Source: Pectinophora gossypiella (lineage: Eukaryota; Arthropoda; Insecta; Lepidoptera; Gelechiidae). From it: a stretch of 64,000 nt of DNA. A model generated the notes under the pieces. It was not told the DNA's origin. It did no database searches and was given only the letters and a program-made list of their open reading frames with translations. Location: assembly GCF_024362695.1 (NCBI RefSeq), contig NC_065410.1, forward strand, positions 740,001 through 804,000. Reading direction: 5' to 3'. Shown here in pieces: positions 10,105 to 20,644 of this stretch; position 1 is the first letter of the stretch; each line of letters opens with the position of its first letter. The translations under genes and the position numbers were made by a program.

Positions 10105-10275
10105 TTCAACGGCTTCCGTAGTTCAAAGGTTCAGGACGGTATAGTCCAGTGGTTGAGCGTTAGGCTCACGATCCGAACGTCCCGGGTTGGAATCCTGGTC
10201 AGGACAAAATCCCTTTGTGATCTCTAGTTTGGTTAGGACCTTGCAGGCTGATCAGCCGATTGTCCGAACGTAAGA
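10105..10275 (+). repeat. SINE-2 head part
   Basis: The TAGTCCAGTGG A box, B box-like GGGTTGGAATCCTGG and CCTTTGTGATCTCTAGTTTGG match SINE-2. It stops before the core, where the LINE-2 tail begins. Confidence 0.75.
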
Positions 10276-10584
10276 TGATAATAAATAAAATATAAATAAA
10301 TAAATAAAAATCGTTTATTACCTCCACAACATAATACATAGTAATAAGTTACATTTTGACTTAAGTAATTAACTTATGTTTGTGGAGGCTGGAGCCTAAA
10401 CTAGGTTACCCTGTACTATAGGCTCCAGGCCTCCACCTCCAGAATAAATATGGACACTAGGGAGTATGTTTGTACATAGAATAATTATGGTTAGTAAACT
10501 GAGTAATAAACGCGAAAAAGAAAGAAAAAAGAATATTAGTAACAATTTTTCAGTTTGAGTTGAAATAAAATAGACTATGCAGTA

Positions 10585-10700
10585 AAGTAAGTGTGAGTGA
10601 GTGTGTGTGTGTGTATATGTGTGTGTGCGAGTGTATGTTTGTGTGTACATGAGTGCGTGTGTGTATGTGTGTGTGTCTGTGAGTGTGTGTGTGAGCAAAT
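10585..10700. repeat. GT-rich microsatellite
   Basis: Imperfect (GT)n with GA/TA interruptions, inside the LINE-2 3' UTR. A minus-strand open frame here is only the Thr/His-rich reading of the repeat. Confidence 0.9.
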
Positions 10701-10804
10701 ACATGTGCGCGGAGGGGCGATTTAAGTTACCAATGCAGCCCTACGTCGAGTATGGACTTGGGATCGGAAAGGTATGAAGTACACTAGCCACTGCATTGGG
10801 TAAG

Positions 10805-11797
10805 TCAAACCAAGGTTTGTAGAAGTATTTCAACTTCATCATAGTTCATAGATAGTAACCAGGTAGTTACACTTTTTTTACAGCGAATGTAAGATAATGG
10901 GTATATATTATTATCTTTATTACACTTATTGTACAGATGAGAGCCCAAAAAACCATAGAAATTATGAGAAAATTTAGTTTTATGCGGCTCAGTGGCACAA
11001 ACAATATCAGATCGCCTTTTTGTTAAATGCATAGGATCGAAGGTTGTTTGGGCATGTTTCTTTAAAATTGCTTGAAGAACAAATAATTTACGGACTGATA
11101 AGACTTGCCATTCATCATACAGTTGTGTAGTAGGGTAGAAATAAGACTGAAAGGAGGCAACTTTCAACACCGCACGTTGAGCAATTTCTGCACTTTTAAG
11201 GGTCGTTTTGTTAGTGCCTCCCCAAACAACGATACAATAGGAGAGGATTGATTGACATATTGCAAAATACACCATTCTAATAACTTCAGTGTCAGCTATA
11301 TTTCGGAGACATTTGAAAAATAAATAAGTTTTCTTACTCGTTTAGATAAAGTATTTATATGCACTTTAAAGTTTAGATCAAGAAGGTCAAGATGAATATC
11401 TAAGTATTTAATAGTGTCTATTTTTTGCAAAGGTGGACACAAGCAATTAGAATTAGTATTTGAACAGTTGTGCGCGATCAGATTGAATTCATCAGAAGTT
11501 TTAGCAAGGTTTTTTATTTTAAAGGACATGTATTTGGTCTTGTCGGTATTAATAGTTAAAAGGTTAACACGTAGCCAGGACAAAATTTCATTCAGACCGA
11601 TTTGGGCTGTTTGGTATACCTCTTCCTAAGTTGGAGAGCGAAATATTAGAGCCGTGTCATCAGCAAATGAAATTATTTTGCCATTTGTTAGCCGAAATTG
11701 GCACAAATCGTTGATGAAAATTAAAAATAATGTGGGACTAAGTATACTTCCTTGGGGTGATCCTGACTTTGGAGGGCATGTTGAGTAGTCGGTCCTG
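10805..11797 (-). pseudogene. LINE-2 reverse transcriptase, C-terminal half
   Basis: Read on the minus strand it starts within motif B (GSPQGSILSPTLFL), passes INDL, the catalytic FADD (11,656-11,667) and then LSWLRVNLLTINTDKTKYM, and ends with the C-terminal tail at 10,805. It carries an in-frame TAG (11,626-11,628) shortly after FADD. It also has a one-base frameshift near 11,300-11,330, where the reading passes from YFSNVSEI to the frame containing RNIADTEVIRMVYFAICQ. It is therefore inactive, and the fingers, palm start and endonuclease are missing. Confidence 0.85.
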
Positions 11798-11926
11798 ACT
11801 ACTATTCATTTTTTATCGACTTCAAAAAAGGAGAAGGTTCTCAATTCGACCGTATATATTTTTTTGTTTGTTCAGGGATAACTTCGTCGTTTATGAACCG
11901 ATTTTGATAATTATTTTTTGTAAGTT
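11798..11926 (+). repeat. rep-R copy
   Basis: ATCGACTTCAAAAAAGGAG, GGTTCTCAATTCGACCGTAT and ATGAACCGATTTTGATAATT match the copy at 20,195-20,440. I recall this block as common in Lepidoptera. Confidence 0.75.
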
Positions 11927-11928
11927 TG

Positions 11929-12045
11929 TAGACGTTACACGTAACATGAGCCATGTCAGGGGCGTTTGGCGGCTCAATAGTAACCCTGACACCAGGGTTG
12001 ATGAGATCAGTCACTGATCTCACAACAGACGCTAGAGAAGATCCG
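11929..12045 (+). repeat. SINE-2 tail fragment
   Basis: ACATGAGCCATGTCAGGGGC, GGCGGCTCAATAGTAACCC, the ACCAGGGTTGATGAG block and a GAGAAG end. The head and core are missing. Confidence 0.8.
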
Positions 12046-12059
12046 TACGACCATGAATC

Positions 12060-12341
12060 ATCACCATCATCACCAGCCCATTAACGTCTCCACTGCTGGG
12101 GCACGGGCCTTCCCTATGGATGGATAGGGAGATCGGGCCTAACCATCACGCGGGCCCAGTGCGGATTGATGATTATTAACGACTGCTAATGCAGCCGGGA
12201 CCAACGGCTTAACGTGCCTTCCGAAGCACGGAGGAGCTCGAGATGTAAACTTTTTTTTTGTGGTCACCCATCCTATGACCGGCCTTTGCGAAAGTTGCTT
12301 AACTTCAACAATCGCAGGCCGCTGCGCCACCGAGCTTTTCA
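12060..12341 (-). repeat. SINE-3, nearly complete
   Basis: On the minus strand: A box (GGTGGCGCAGCGG), 5S-like GAAGTTAAGCAAC and GGATGGGTGACC, the common core, CTGCATTAGCAG hairpin, CCCCAGCAGTGGAG tail and (GAT)n. Confidence 0.85.
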
Positions 12342-12821
12342 ACCATGAATAGTTATGACAAAACGAGATTAGACCCAACCTCGCAAGCCTAACTTATTCA
12401 AACCCATATTTGTTAGTAATCTATTTAGTTCATCACACCTCTCGCGTTCAGTTTGAGAGTTGCTTTGACAGCACCGCTGGCTCCATTGTAACTAGTTTAC
12501 CGATCTCGTTGTATGGAATTAAACTATCTAGGTTAAGTTGAAACTTGGGGGCGAGAAGTTAGGCGAGGAGTATACTCTACTTACTACTGCTTATTTTTGA
12601 AACATGCACAAACACAAACCTGTGTATACCCTAATGGAATGAGAGAATCAAAGAAATAGCCACTTTACCCACAATGTATATTTTATGTTACAGGGTGCAA
12701 TTCTATTAAGATATTGCGTTCAAAAGTATTTTTTTTAATAAATATCCGATTATACTAAGGTTTTTAGTTTTCATGTGATAAAGAGGGGTCTCCTTGCATT
12801 AGTTTGAAGAACGTAATATAC
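12342..12821. other. Nothing recognised
   Basis: There is no ORF or repeat copy of note. Confidence 0.3.
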
Positions 12822-13137
12822 GATCCCGACGACCCAATTACTCTAGCCATAGAGGCAGCCAATCAGCTCGCGACACCAAACACTTCAGGACCCCGATACC
12901 GACTTTGCCGGCGTGGTCGACGATTTCCCTCAGTCAGCGCTTATCGCTATCAACCAGGGTCGATTTATTCTTTCAAATATTTTTCCTCTCAGACGACGCC
13001 CTGAGCCGAGGTTCGCGCCCAACTGGGCACCCTCAGGCCTGTTGTCTTAAACGTTGTACCGGGTGAGAGCCTTCAGCGCTCCCCATTTGTCCGGCCAAGT
13101 AGTTAAAATCTACAATAAGTCACGTCAAAAAAAAATT
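12822..13137 (+). repeat. LINE-3 3' end (ORF C-terminus and 3' UTR)
   Basis: It starts with codons for DPDDPITLAIEAANQLATPN, shared with 46,545 and 58,683, and ends its frame at SQTTP-stop (CAGACGACGCCCTGA). A ~120-bp 3' UTR and poly-A follow. A small shift after ATPNT puts the middle in another frame here. I do not recognise the protein. It looks like the C-terminal end of a LINE ORF. Confidence 0.6.
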
Positions 13138-13694
13138 GCATGTTAGTCGATATTTGATTTATTGCCTTACATATTATAATGCACAAGGTGACCTTTTAAT
13201 ACATTTTCGTGGAGTTTCGTGTATCGTAAAGTTTGCGGACGAGTTGAGTGCAAAGTTAGTGTATGGCGCGCATTTTGAGCTCAATTGGCCCTTCCAACCT
13301 ATGAATAAATACTTCCAATCTCTTTCTCCTATCCTGTTATGTCACGTGATATTTGAATAGAACTACTACGAATTTCTCAATAAACAGTTCAAGCAGCAGT
13401 AAACAAACATAACCTACTCTCAGATAGTTTCATCACCAATTTAGTAATCGAGACGCAGGTAATGATTACCAACTAACAACAAACTGCGGAGGACTCTATT
13501 AAATTGGAAATAGAGGCAATATATCGTGAAATATGAGGGAAAATCTATTAAGATTAATGGAAAGGGTTAGGTGTGAACCGAATGCTCGATAGGCAATTAT
13601 GTCGGGCAAGATAATATCTTCTCTGCGGAAATTGTGAGTAGCTCTAGAACCTATATGTGACCTAGGTCATGCATATTCTATGAATATACCTAAG
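13138..13694. other. Nothing recognised
   Basis: Short frames only (74 codons at 13,136); no recognised motif. Confidence 0.3.
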
Positions 13695-14053
13695 TACTTA
13701 AATGTCAGAACAGCCTCCGTGGTCTAGTGGTTAGAGCGTTAGGCTCACGATCTGGAGGTCCGGGTTCGATTCCCGATGGGGACATTGTCGAAATCACTTT
13801 GTGAGACTGTCCTTTGTTTGGTAAGGACTTTCAGGCTTGAATCACCTGATTGTCCGAAAAAGTAAGATGATTCCGTGCTTCGGGGGGCACGTTAAGCCGT
13901 TGGTCCCGGCTATTAGCCGTAAAAACACCTCCACCAACCCGCATTGGAGTAGCTTGGTGGAGTGTGCTCCATACCCCCTCCGGTTGATTGAGGGGAGGCC
14001 TGTGCCCAGCAGTGGGACGTATATAGGCAGTTTATGTATATACTTAAATGTCA
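13695..14053 (+). repeat. SINE-1, full length, with 13-bp target duplication
   Basis: The body (13,708-14,040) is flanked by TACTTAAATGTCA at 13,695-13,707 and 14,041-14,053, the mark of target-primed insertion. Order: tRNA-like head (TGGTCTAGTGGTTAGAG, GGGTTCGATTCCC), TTTGTGAGACTGTCCTTTG, common core, GGCTATTAGCC hairpin, CTCCACCAACCCGC, CCTCCGGTTGATTGAGGGG, and tail CCCAGCAGTGGGACGTATAT. The head could drive RNA polymerase III. Confidence 0.92.
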
Positions 14054-14106
14054 TCGTCTTTAATTGAAAACCACGTAACCTCGTGTGTCATGCGATTATC
14101 GTTAAG

Positions 14107-14421
14107 AAAACCTCACAATCTTCTTCTATCGTGTGGGTTGTGAGCTGAATTACCAACCTCATCAACCCTGGTGTCAAGGTTATTACGAGACGACAAAGGC
14201 CCCTGACATGGGTCATGTAACGACTACTTACTTAAATCAGTAAGTACTTACCGGGACCAATGGCTTAGTGCCTTCCGAAGCAAGGATCATTTTACTTTTC
14301 GATAATCAGGTGTCAAACTAGGGATGACAAAATGATATTTGTGACATGTCTCCACCGGGATTCGAACCCGGGACTCCGCATCGTGAGCCCAACGCTCAAC
14401 CACTGGACCACGGATGCCGTT
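14107..14421 (-). repeat. SINE-2, nearly full length
   Basis: On the minus strand: A box TGGTCCAGTGGTTGAGCG, B box GGGTTCGAATCCC, common core (one base lost in CACGTTAAG), CTTAC hairpin region and AGAAGA tail. Confidence 0.87.
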
Positions 14422-14698
14422 AGTGTGTTGATTACGCGCTTTCTTTTAGATGCGGAAATGCCACATTGCTATAATGTTTTTTAGATGAATTACCAAATTG
14501 TGGCATTTTAGACTCCCTGGTCATAGCAGCATAATGTATTATGAAAATCATGAATAGATACGTCAAATACTAATGATGCGACACGGGATATGTAGGAACG
14601 TTCCATGTAATTAGCAGTCCATAACATTCCACCGCAATTGACAGTGTTATGTCGTAGAATAAACAATGGTATTTAAATAAGAATAAAACCGTTTCTAT

Positions 14699-14890
14699 GC
14701 ATGTGTTCCTCTACTTATTTATTAAATTACTTGTAATGTGTGCCTACACTGATTTGAAAGATGTGTTGTAGTTTCTTGTCATTTCTTCTCCTCAGCCATA
14801 ACACCTTGCGAAATGACGTAGATTCAGAAACGTTATATTGACCTTCAACAAGTTTAGCTATCTATGATAATTACGTTTAATTAATGATTT
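14699..14890 (+). repeat. LINE-1 3' UTR
   Basis: TGTGTTCCTCTA through AACACCTTGCGAAATGACGT and on to the AATTAATGATT end. It matches the 3' UTR of the 1,101-4,578 element. Confidence 0.85.
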
Positions 14891-15750
14891 TGAGGGGACG
14901 GGTGCAGGATACACGTAGATCCCCTTCTCAATAATAGAACAACTCCACTTGGACGAATAGTTTATTAGAGTTAATAAGACACAGTCACAGTATCACGGAT
15001 CACAATACTTTATCAAATCGGTCAGTACAAAACAACAGCGTGCGTGTGCGTTACAACAGTCGAGCGAGAGTAGTCTCTTGACAGCTCACTGACAGCAGTG
15101 ACAGCTATCTGTCAGTTAAGGGGTGCGTTCATAAACTGAACGCCGTCACAATTTCTTTAACTTTCAATACCAAGAATAATATTTTGCGGAACCCTGGTTT
15201 CACGGAATTCCCACTTTGGGAATCGCTGTTCTAACAAATGAAGTCGCTTTCGACATGACCGAGAAATAGTAAACTTTACAAAATGTTCGTATTTAACTTC
15301 ATATTTATTTTGCCAAACCTCAGAAAACGTTCGATACAAAAATACAGCGAATTTTACGAAAATTGCAACGTTTTGCAATTTCACGAAAATTGGAAGTAGC
15401 TCTTTGACGTGCGATAAAATGACTGTGCGCAATTCCGCATTCGCATTTCAACCACTATTCTTTGTTTGCGAATAATATTTGAAAATATTTTCATGCTTTA
15501 TATTATATTGCTTCGGCAAGCGCGATTCATCTTTCTAAATAATATATTATGTCTGACTGAAATTGTTGAATTGGAAATTGCCAACACTGATTTACTGTAG
15601 AAAAACAAATTCAAGTGACGGGAAAAAGGCGTTATCTTATGTAGATATATTGTGTATGTGTCAAAAAAGCAATATTTTTTTACGTACGTAATCGCATTTT
15701 ACCAAAACATTAAGTAAGTATAATGATTAAGTATAATCTTGAAGTTTTCA
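14891..15750. other. Unclassified; possible old LTR-like sequence at the start
   Basis: The 14,891-15,150 part is less AT-rich than what follows and includes repeated ACAGCTCACTGACAGCAGTG-like bases. It could be an old LTR remnant, but no partner LTR exists here. A 91-codon minus-strand frame (15,157-15,432) has no motif I recognise. Confidence 0.25.
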
Positions 15751-15754
15751 AGGC

Positions 15755-15915
15755 ATGACCATTTGCTAGGTAAGCGTTTTAACTCTATATCCTATTTGCG
15801 TTAGTAGAGCCACAAGTCATTTGCTAGGTAAGCGTGATGCACCCTAGACTACATTATAAGTGATAATCAGGTGAGACTGTGGTCAAACGCGAGCCTACAT
15901 TATTAAAATAAAGTC
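15755..15915 (+). repeat. LINE-6 3' end
   Basis: TTTGCTAGGTAAGCGTGATG and CAGGTGAGACTGTGGTCAAA match 55,617-55,705. The TTTGCTAGGTAAGCG block occurs twice (about 15,762 and 15,819), so this copy is partly duplicated. Confidence 0.7.
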
Positions 15916-16004
15916 ATTATTAGCAGTAAATCTATTTTTGTTTTATTAAACATATTCCCTACTCTGTTATTCGTAATAACAAGTTAGGTATTCTTCTTTT
16001 TGCC

Positions 16005-16083
16005 TCGTGTGCGTTGTGAGGTCAATGACCTCAACGACCCTGATATTAGGGTTACTGTTGAGCCACCAAAAGCCGTGGACATT
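16005..16083 (-). repeat. SINE-2 tail fragment
   Basis: Reverse-strand SINE-2 end (TGTGCGTTGTGAGG, TTGAGCCACCAAAAGCC), diverged. Confidence 0.7.
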
Positions 16084-16402
16084 CATAACTCACGCCTATT
16101 TCCGACCGGGGTAAGTAGGAATGCAATTTAATTTGCTTCGTTCCTGAGACACTTCTCTTGCTTTCTCCATAATCATCAATCGTTTCATCAAGATGATCCG
16201 TGCTTCGGAAGGCACGTCAAGCCGTTGGTCAAGGTTACTATTTACTGATGTAAGTGAGTACCTAATCGTTATATGGGCCAAGTCAGGTGCCTTTGGCGGC
16301 TCAATCATAACCCTGACACCGGGGTTGACGAGACTGGTATTCCACCTCACAACCCACACGATAAGAAGAAGATCAATCGCACACGCACGCCGGTTCAGAG
16401 AC
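16084..16402 (-). pseudogene. RTE-a C-terminal end, split by a SINE
   Basis: Reverse-strand fragment of the RTE-a ORF end. The 16,084-16,192 part matches the codons for MKRLM then EEAR...QDRSKWN and a tail hairpin diverged to YPGRK. The 16,373-16,402 part matches the CGTGCGTGTATGAAGC-like codons (RRACM). In the intact arrangement at 54,041-54,090 these two parts are contiguous. A SINE-2 piece separates them here. Confidence 0.7.
16193..16372 (+). repeat. SINE-2 fragment inserted in RTE-a
   Basis: Starts at the common core (GATCCGTGCTTCGGAAGGCA), with ACTGATGTAAGTGAG, GGCGGCTCAATCATAACCC and an AGAAGAAGA end. It interrupts the RTE-a fragment. Confidence 0.85.
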
Positions 16403-16689
16403 AACACACTTTTCTTAATAAGTTAACCAGTACTGACTGCTTCACGTAAGTAGATATGTTTAATGGTAAAACATTTGCCATACATGCAATAACGAAGAAA
16501 CAACTTCAAAGCGTTGCCCTTGGCCTACAGAATACAAAGTACAAAGAAAAATGTAACACAGTATCCGAAATTAAAACACAAAGATGAGAATGTGAAAGTA
16601 CCGTGAATATTAAAGTAGGAGTACCTAATAACAGCTTCCATGCTGTTCTGGAAGCAAATAAAAAACATAGAACACGTTCAGCTGCTTAT

Positions 16690-16910
16690 CTTCCCGGGCA
16701 TGTCGTAAAAACCGACAGAGGGATTGCGTCCTCTAACATGATGGACTAATGTTATGGGCGATAGGCTGATCCCTTATCACCATAAGGTTCATCATATCCA
16801 TCGTAGGACTTCGTATCAACAGTGGCTGCAAGTTGTCTTTGATTACTTGTGGCTCTGCCCACCCCATTTGGGATTACGGGCGTGAGTTTATGTATGTATG
16901 TATGTATGAG
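16690..16910 (+). repeat. SINE-6 copy
   Basis: Contains GGGCGATAGGCTGATCCCTT, TATCACCATAAGGTTCATCA and a tail GGGCGTGAGTTTATGTATG with (TATG)n. The same order occurs at 47,185-47,325. The tail resembles that of RTE-a. No pol III boxes were identified, so the name SINE is provisional. Confidence 0.55.
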
Positions 16911-17093
16911 TACCTAATGGCCTTTATATTGGCCCGTGATGGTCCATTGTTGGCCATTGTCATTAATAGTGACTCGTAGTGTAGGGGTAGCCACTGTTAG
17001 ATAGAATAGAATCCATCGGCATTATCTCGATTGATATTTCACTATGCCAATGGACGTCATAACACTGGCTACTGTACTTATTGTATTTTTAAA

Positions 17094-17300
17094 TTAAGAT
17101 GGGTTTACTCTTGACTTCATTCTTCCACAAGGAGAAGAAGAGATCGACGGTGGAACGAGCTTACCCAGAAGATGCCTATTCACCCGTGATTTAAAGGACC
17201 CCAGGTTATAAGATACAGGAAACACCGACGCCGGCAGCCCATTCCATTCCTTGGCTGTGCGCATTATGAAAGACACTTTGACAGATCTAACCCGTATTGA
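17094..17300 (-). pseudogene. LINE-6 reverse transcriptase C-terminus
   Basis: Minus-strand frame: MRTAKEWNGLPASVFPVSYN then LGSFKSRVNRHLLG, ending SRVNPS-stop. The WN.LP...FP..YN...FK.RVN pattern is the C-terminal tail of many insect LINE reverse transcriptases. Related pieces lie at 42,715-42,860 (-), 53,640-53,710 (+) and 55,440-55,640 (+). Confidence 0.7.
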
Positions 17301-17481
17301 AGCTATTGTAAAACATTATCTGTATTTACTTAAATATAATCATTAATTGTACTGAACTAGACGATCTTAATACTACGTAGCTAAAAAAGTAAGCAAATTC
17401 ATTTTTTTTTGCTCCTCAAGGTACGTGGAAGACAGCATAGAACATTGACGAGAAAATATTAAAAAAAAGTTAGCCCCACAT

Positions 17482-17605
17482 ATAACATAACATAACATAA
17501 CAAATACTTTATTGCACAAACAGGAAAAAACAAAATACAAAACAAAAGAGAAATAGAATTAGTACAATAGGCGGCCTTATTGCTAAGTAGCAATCTCTTC
17601 ATATC
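17482..17605 (-). repeat. LINE-4 3' end
   Basis: On the minus strand it reads AGAGATTGCTACTTAGCAAT, AAGGCCGCCTATTGTAC, TTGTGCAATAAAGTATTTG and a (TTATG)n tail. The copy at 24,440-24,562 is nearly the same. Confidence 0.85.
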
Positions 17606-18756
17606 TTCTTTCTCTTTCACATACCTAAGTAGGTATTATTACTGAAGATAAATTGGCTTGTTAACATAACCTCAAAACATAACTAATAATAATTTCTGTC
17701 CTAGGGTTTCCCGTGCGTTTATTTTAAGACTAATATGATTAAGAACACAAATATAGACTCATTTTAGATATTTTTGATGACTAGACGCTGTAATTTGGAC
17801 TTAAATAAAAACTTGTATGGGCGCTCGCCATTGTTCTTTCGGCTAAATATTTCTTAATTTTTGTATAGTAGCCGTTGCTGTCATTGGCGGAACTTGGGCC
17901 ATCATCGGCCAATGTAAGGGAGCCGTACGAAGATACTCCCCAGAGGCCCGGAACAAATGTTTGCAAAGTGTAATATCATAAATCTCTTAGCAAAATTGCT
18001 CGAGTACCATTTCAAAGGGCCGATAGCCCTTCTAGTTCCTTTTTTTGCAACTTTGTTATTATCTTTGTTCGCCGGAGCCGTACTTTCTAAATTGAATTTA
18101 GATATTATTATGTTCTTTGGACTATAAAAGTCCTTACTTCATTGAGCGGAGGTAACGTGATTTCGGGAGTGGATTGGGAGGAGGAAATAATAAAAGGATA
18201 TTTACATTCCAATAATGAGGTTTGTTGTTAGGAAATGAGTATTGTTTTGTTGGGAGCGCTGGGAATAAAAGAGTTTGATAATCTTGTCTAGAAACAGAAT
18301 TGGACACCAATTGGAACAATTTAAATATGGGTTTAGTGCAGACAGTTTTTTCTCAAAGAATATTAAGAGCGACAAGAATGACTTTCAATTTAATCCAATG
18401 CTTTCAGCAGTAGCTTCTAATATTGTTCGTGTGTGTGACGTCTGAGGGCTGTGCCGTTACTTACGTAGGTAGGTAGTGCTACTTACGAAAGAAGCTCATT
18501 TTTTTTATCAAATCACAATAGGCTTTACACTTGACTTAGAAATCACCATGAAACATAAATATTTATAATCGCCGCAAAGGCCAGCCAGCGCGGGCAATAA
18601 CTGTGTCGGCGTCCAATTTCAAAATTCGTAAATAATATAAACAAAACTGAAAAAAGCAACGGCACGCGCTGCCTTCACGAGGGAAGTCTAAACTATGATC
18701 GAGGAAGAGGAGGGGTGGGGGGGAGGTAGACCTTAGTGTAGACGCTGGTGGTGAGT
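17606..18756. other. Nothing recognised
   Basis: Over 1.1 kb with short frames only. A GC-richer stretch near 18,580-18,740 contains a GGAGGGGTGGGGGGGAGG run. No gene could be supported. Confidence 0.3.
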
Positions 18757-18800
18757 GGAGAGTTGCCGGTCTATATGTAGTATTATTCTTTATTCTATGA
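18757..18800 (+). repeat. rep-Q end
   Basis: GGAGAGTTGCCGGTCTATAT and TATTATTCTTTATTCTATG match the other rep-Q ends. Confidence 0.65.
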
Positions 18801-18868
18801 CTAAAGTAAGATAAAAATGAGAAGTCAGCTCTCGTACGAATTAGTGCGGGGCAGAGAGATACCGTTCT

Positions 18869-19325
18869 ATCATCAATAATTTAAGAGCCATGCTCTTTTC
18901 GGTGTAGCATTATCCATGCTACGTTTTAGGGCAAAATAAGGCAGTGGTTTCCTGCTTGTCTTCTGCCCGCAGTGATCTGTCTGAAGGGAGTGTGATGGCG
19001 CCCTCTATTTCAAAGCTGTACTACTCCGCCTCTTGATAGTACTGACAGTTACTGCTGCCCTCTGTCAGGTTTCAGGTTATAGTCCCTGTAATTCACCTCT
19101 TCCGTCCTGCATTGCCGTACCGATGACTCCTATCTCCTCCTCTGTCTCCGGTCTTCACCCGTATCCCTGGGCAAAGGTTCTACGTTATACTCAGTAGGTC
19201 TGACTCCCTATCCGAACTCAGCCACCGTCTCACACCGGCCTACTGAAGTAAGATGGTGCTCACCCACGCGACATGGACGCGCCCCTGTGGATTTCAGAGA
19301 AGATGACTCTGTCCCCCCTGGGGCC
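18869..19325 (-). repeat. SINE-5, long copy
   Basis: Reverse strand, parallel to 31,745-32,225 along nearly its whole length. It ends with hairpin AAGAGCATGGCTCTT (18,883-18,897). The 3' tail is AATTATTGATGA. Confidence 0.8.
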
Positions 19326-19790
19326 GGCTAATGGTCTTTTATGAAACCAAAACCAAAGGCCGCTATAGGAAATATTATTTCATTTTCTATACCAGGGTGT
19401 TATCTGAGATCTACACCCACAGCCTCTATAGTGATACGCGCACACGAAACAATAAAAAGCTGCAAACGCTGTCTTGTGACATAAAGCTTACACCCTACTT
19501 ACATACATTTCCGAGCAACATAACATCACCCACCTGAAAAATAACACGATTACGTCATCATTATCTCCATCTTCCTTGAGCGTTTTTCTTCCCACTTTTC
19601 TCCCTTCACGTATGAGCGTTTAAGGCTGCAAAGAATAATAAAACGCCTATTATTTGGCTTTAACTCTTAACATTGTGTCCGGGCCGTTAGGAGGGCGCGA
19701 TGGCCCATAAACGTCACTTTACGTTGAACGGCAAGACGTAGTTTAGGACCTATCCATTGCTGTCTTACGAATTGCACGACAAAATATATT
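19326..19790. other. Nothing recognised
   Basis: A 68-codon frame (19,331-19,537) shows no recognised motif. Confidence 0.3.
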
Positions 19791-20150
19791 CCAGGAAAGT
19801 ACATACATAAACATAAACAGCCTATATACGTCCCACTGCTGGGCACAGGCCTCCCCTCAATCAACCGGAGGGGGTATGGAGCATAGTCCACCACGCTGCT
19901 CCAATGCGGGTGGAGGTGTTTTTACGGCTAATAGCCGGGACCAACGGCTTAACGTGCCCTCCGAAGCACGGAATCATCTTACTTTTCCGGACAATCAGGT
20001 GATTCATGCCTGAAAAGTCCTTACCAAACAAAGGACAGTCTCAAAAAGTGATTTCGACAATGTCCCCATCGGGAATCGAATCCGGACCTCCAGATCGTGA
20101 GCCTAACGCTCTAACCACTAGACCACGGAGGTTGTTTGTCCAGGAAAGTA
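19791..20150 (-). repeat. SINE-1, full length, with 11-bp target duplication
   Basis: The body (19,802-20,139) is flanked by CCAGGAAAGTA at 19,791-19,801 and 20,140-20,150. The minus strand shows A box TGGTCTAGTGGTTAGAGCG, B box GGATTCGATTCCC, common core, GGCTATTAGCC hairpin and the CCCAGCAGTGGGACGTATAT tail. Confidence 0.92.
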
Positions 20151-20194
20151 ATATTGTTTTACATGTCAGCTTTTATTTCTAAGCAATTTTAATT

Positions 20195-20536
20195 GGATTT
20201 TTACCGACTTCAAAAAAGGAGGAGGTTCTCAATTCGACCGTATATTTTTTTTTTTTTTTTTTTTTTTTATGTTTGTTCGGGCATATCTTCGTCGTATATG
20301 AACCGATTTTGATAATTCTTTTTTTGTTTGAAAGGAGATATACCCAAGGGGGTCCCATGTCAAGGAAGTCAGGATCTGATGATGGAAGACCAGAGAAATC
20401 GAGGGGAATTTTCAAAAATCGTAGGAGCGACTAGTGCGTTTGTAAAGTCATATTGATCAAATCGCTCTTTAGGTCGTCATGTCTGTCTGTCCGTCCGTAT
20501 GTCACAGCCATTTTTTTTCCGAAACTATAAAAGCTT
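20195..20536 (+). repeat. rep-R, longer copy
   Basis: ACCGACTTCAAAAAAGGAGG, a poly-T run, ATGAACCGATTTTGATAATT, CAAGGGGGTCCCATGTCAAG and a GTCTGTCTGTCCGTCCGTAT block. It shares its first part with 11,798-11,926. It may be a LINE 3' part or other transposon; no ORF is preserved. Confidence 0.6.
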
Positions 20537-20620
20537 TTTAAAGAAGCGACTGCCAGTCTGACGTTCCAACCCGTGGAGAGAAAACTAGCCAAATACAGGT
20601 TAGGCCACACACCTTTGTCT
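20537..20620 (-). repeat. SINE-4 fragment
   Basis: GAAGCGACTGCCAGTCTGAC, GTTCCAACCCGTGG and AAATACAGGTTAGGCCACA match the reverse strand of SINE-4. Confidence 0.7.
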
Positions 20621-20644
20621 ACTGAGCAGAATAATACCGCGTAA

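Larger units (their letters stand above)
10276..11797 (-). mobile_element. LINE-2, 5'-truncated non-LTR retrotransposon
   Basis: A reverse-strand LINE with a (TTTA)n 3' tail at 10,276-10,320, a ~500-bp 3' UTR holding a GT-rich microsatellite (10,585-10,700), and a broken reverse transcriptase frame upstream. It differs from LINE-1 in the catalytic neighbourhood (FADDTALIFR against FADDTSLIFK). It is cut at 11,797 and abuts rep-R. Confidence 0.8.

Noticed and set aside
10396..10704. 102-codon minus-strand frame rich in Thr and His
   Set aside because: It is the reading of a GT microsatellite in the LINE-2 3' UTR.
13712..13790. tRNA-like sequences with A and B boxes (also at 8,868, 20,645, 40,290, 49,339, 49,897, 56,090)
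   Set aside because: They lack a paired acceptor stem and each continues into a SINE body found many times, so they are SINE heads and not tRNA genes.
14891..15150. Possible solo LTR
   Set aside because: No TG/CA ends, no target duplication and no second copy in the window.
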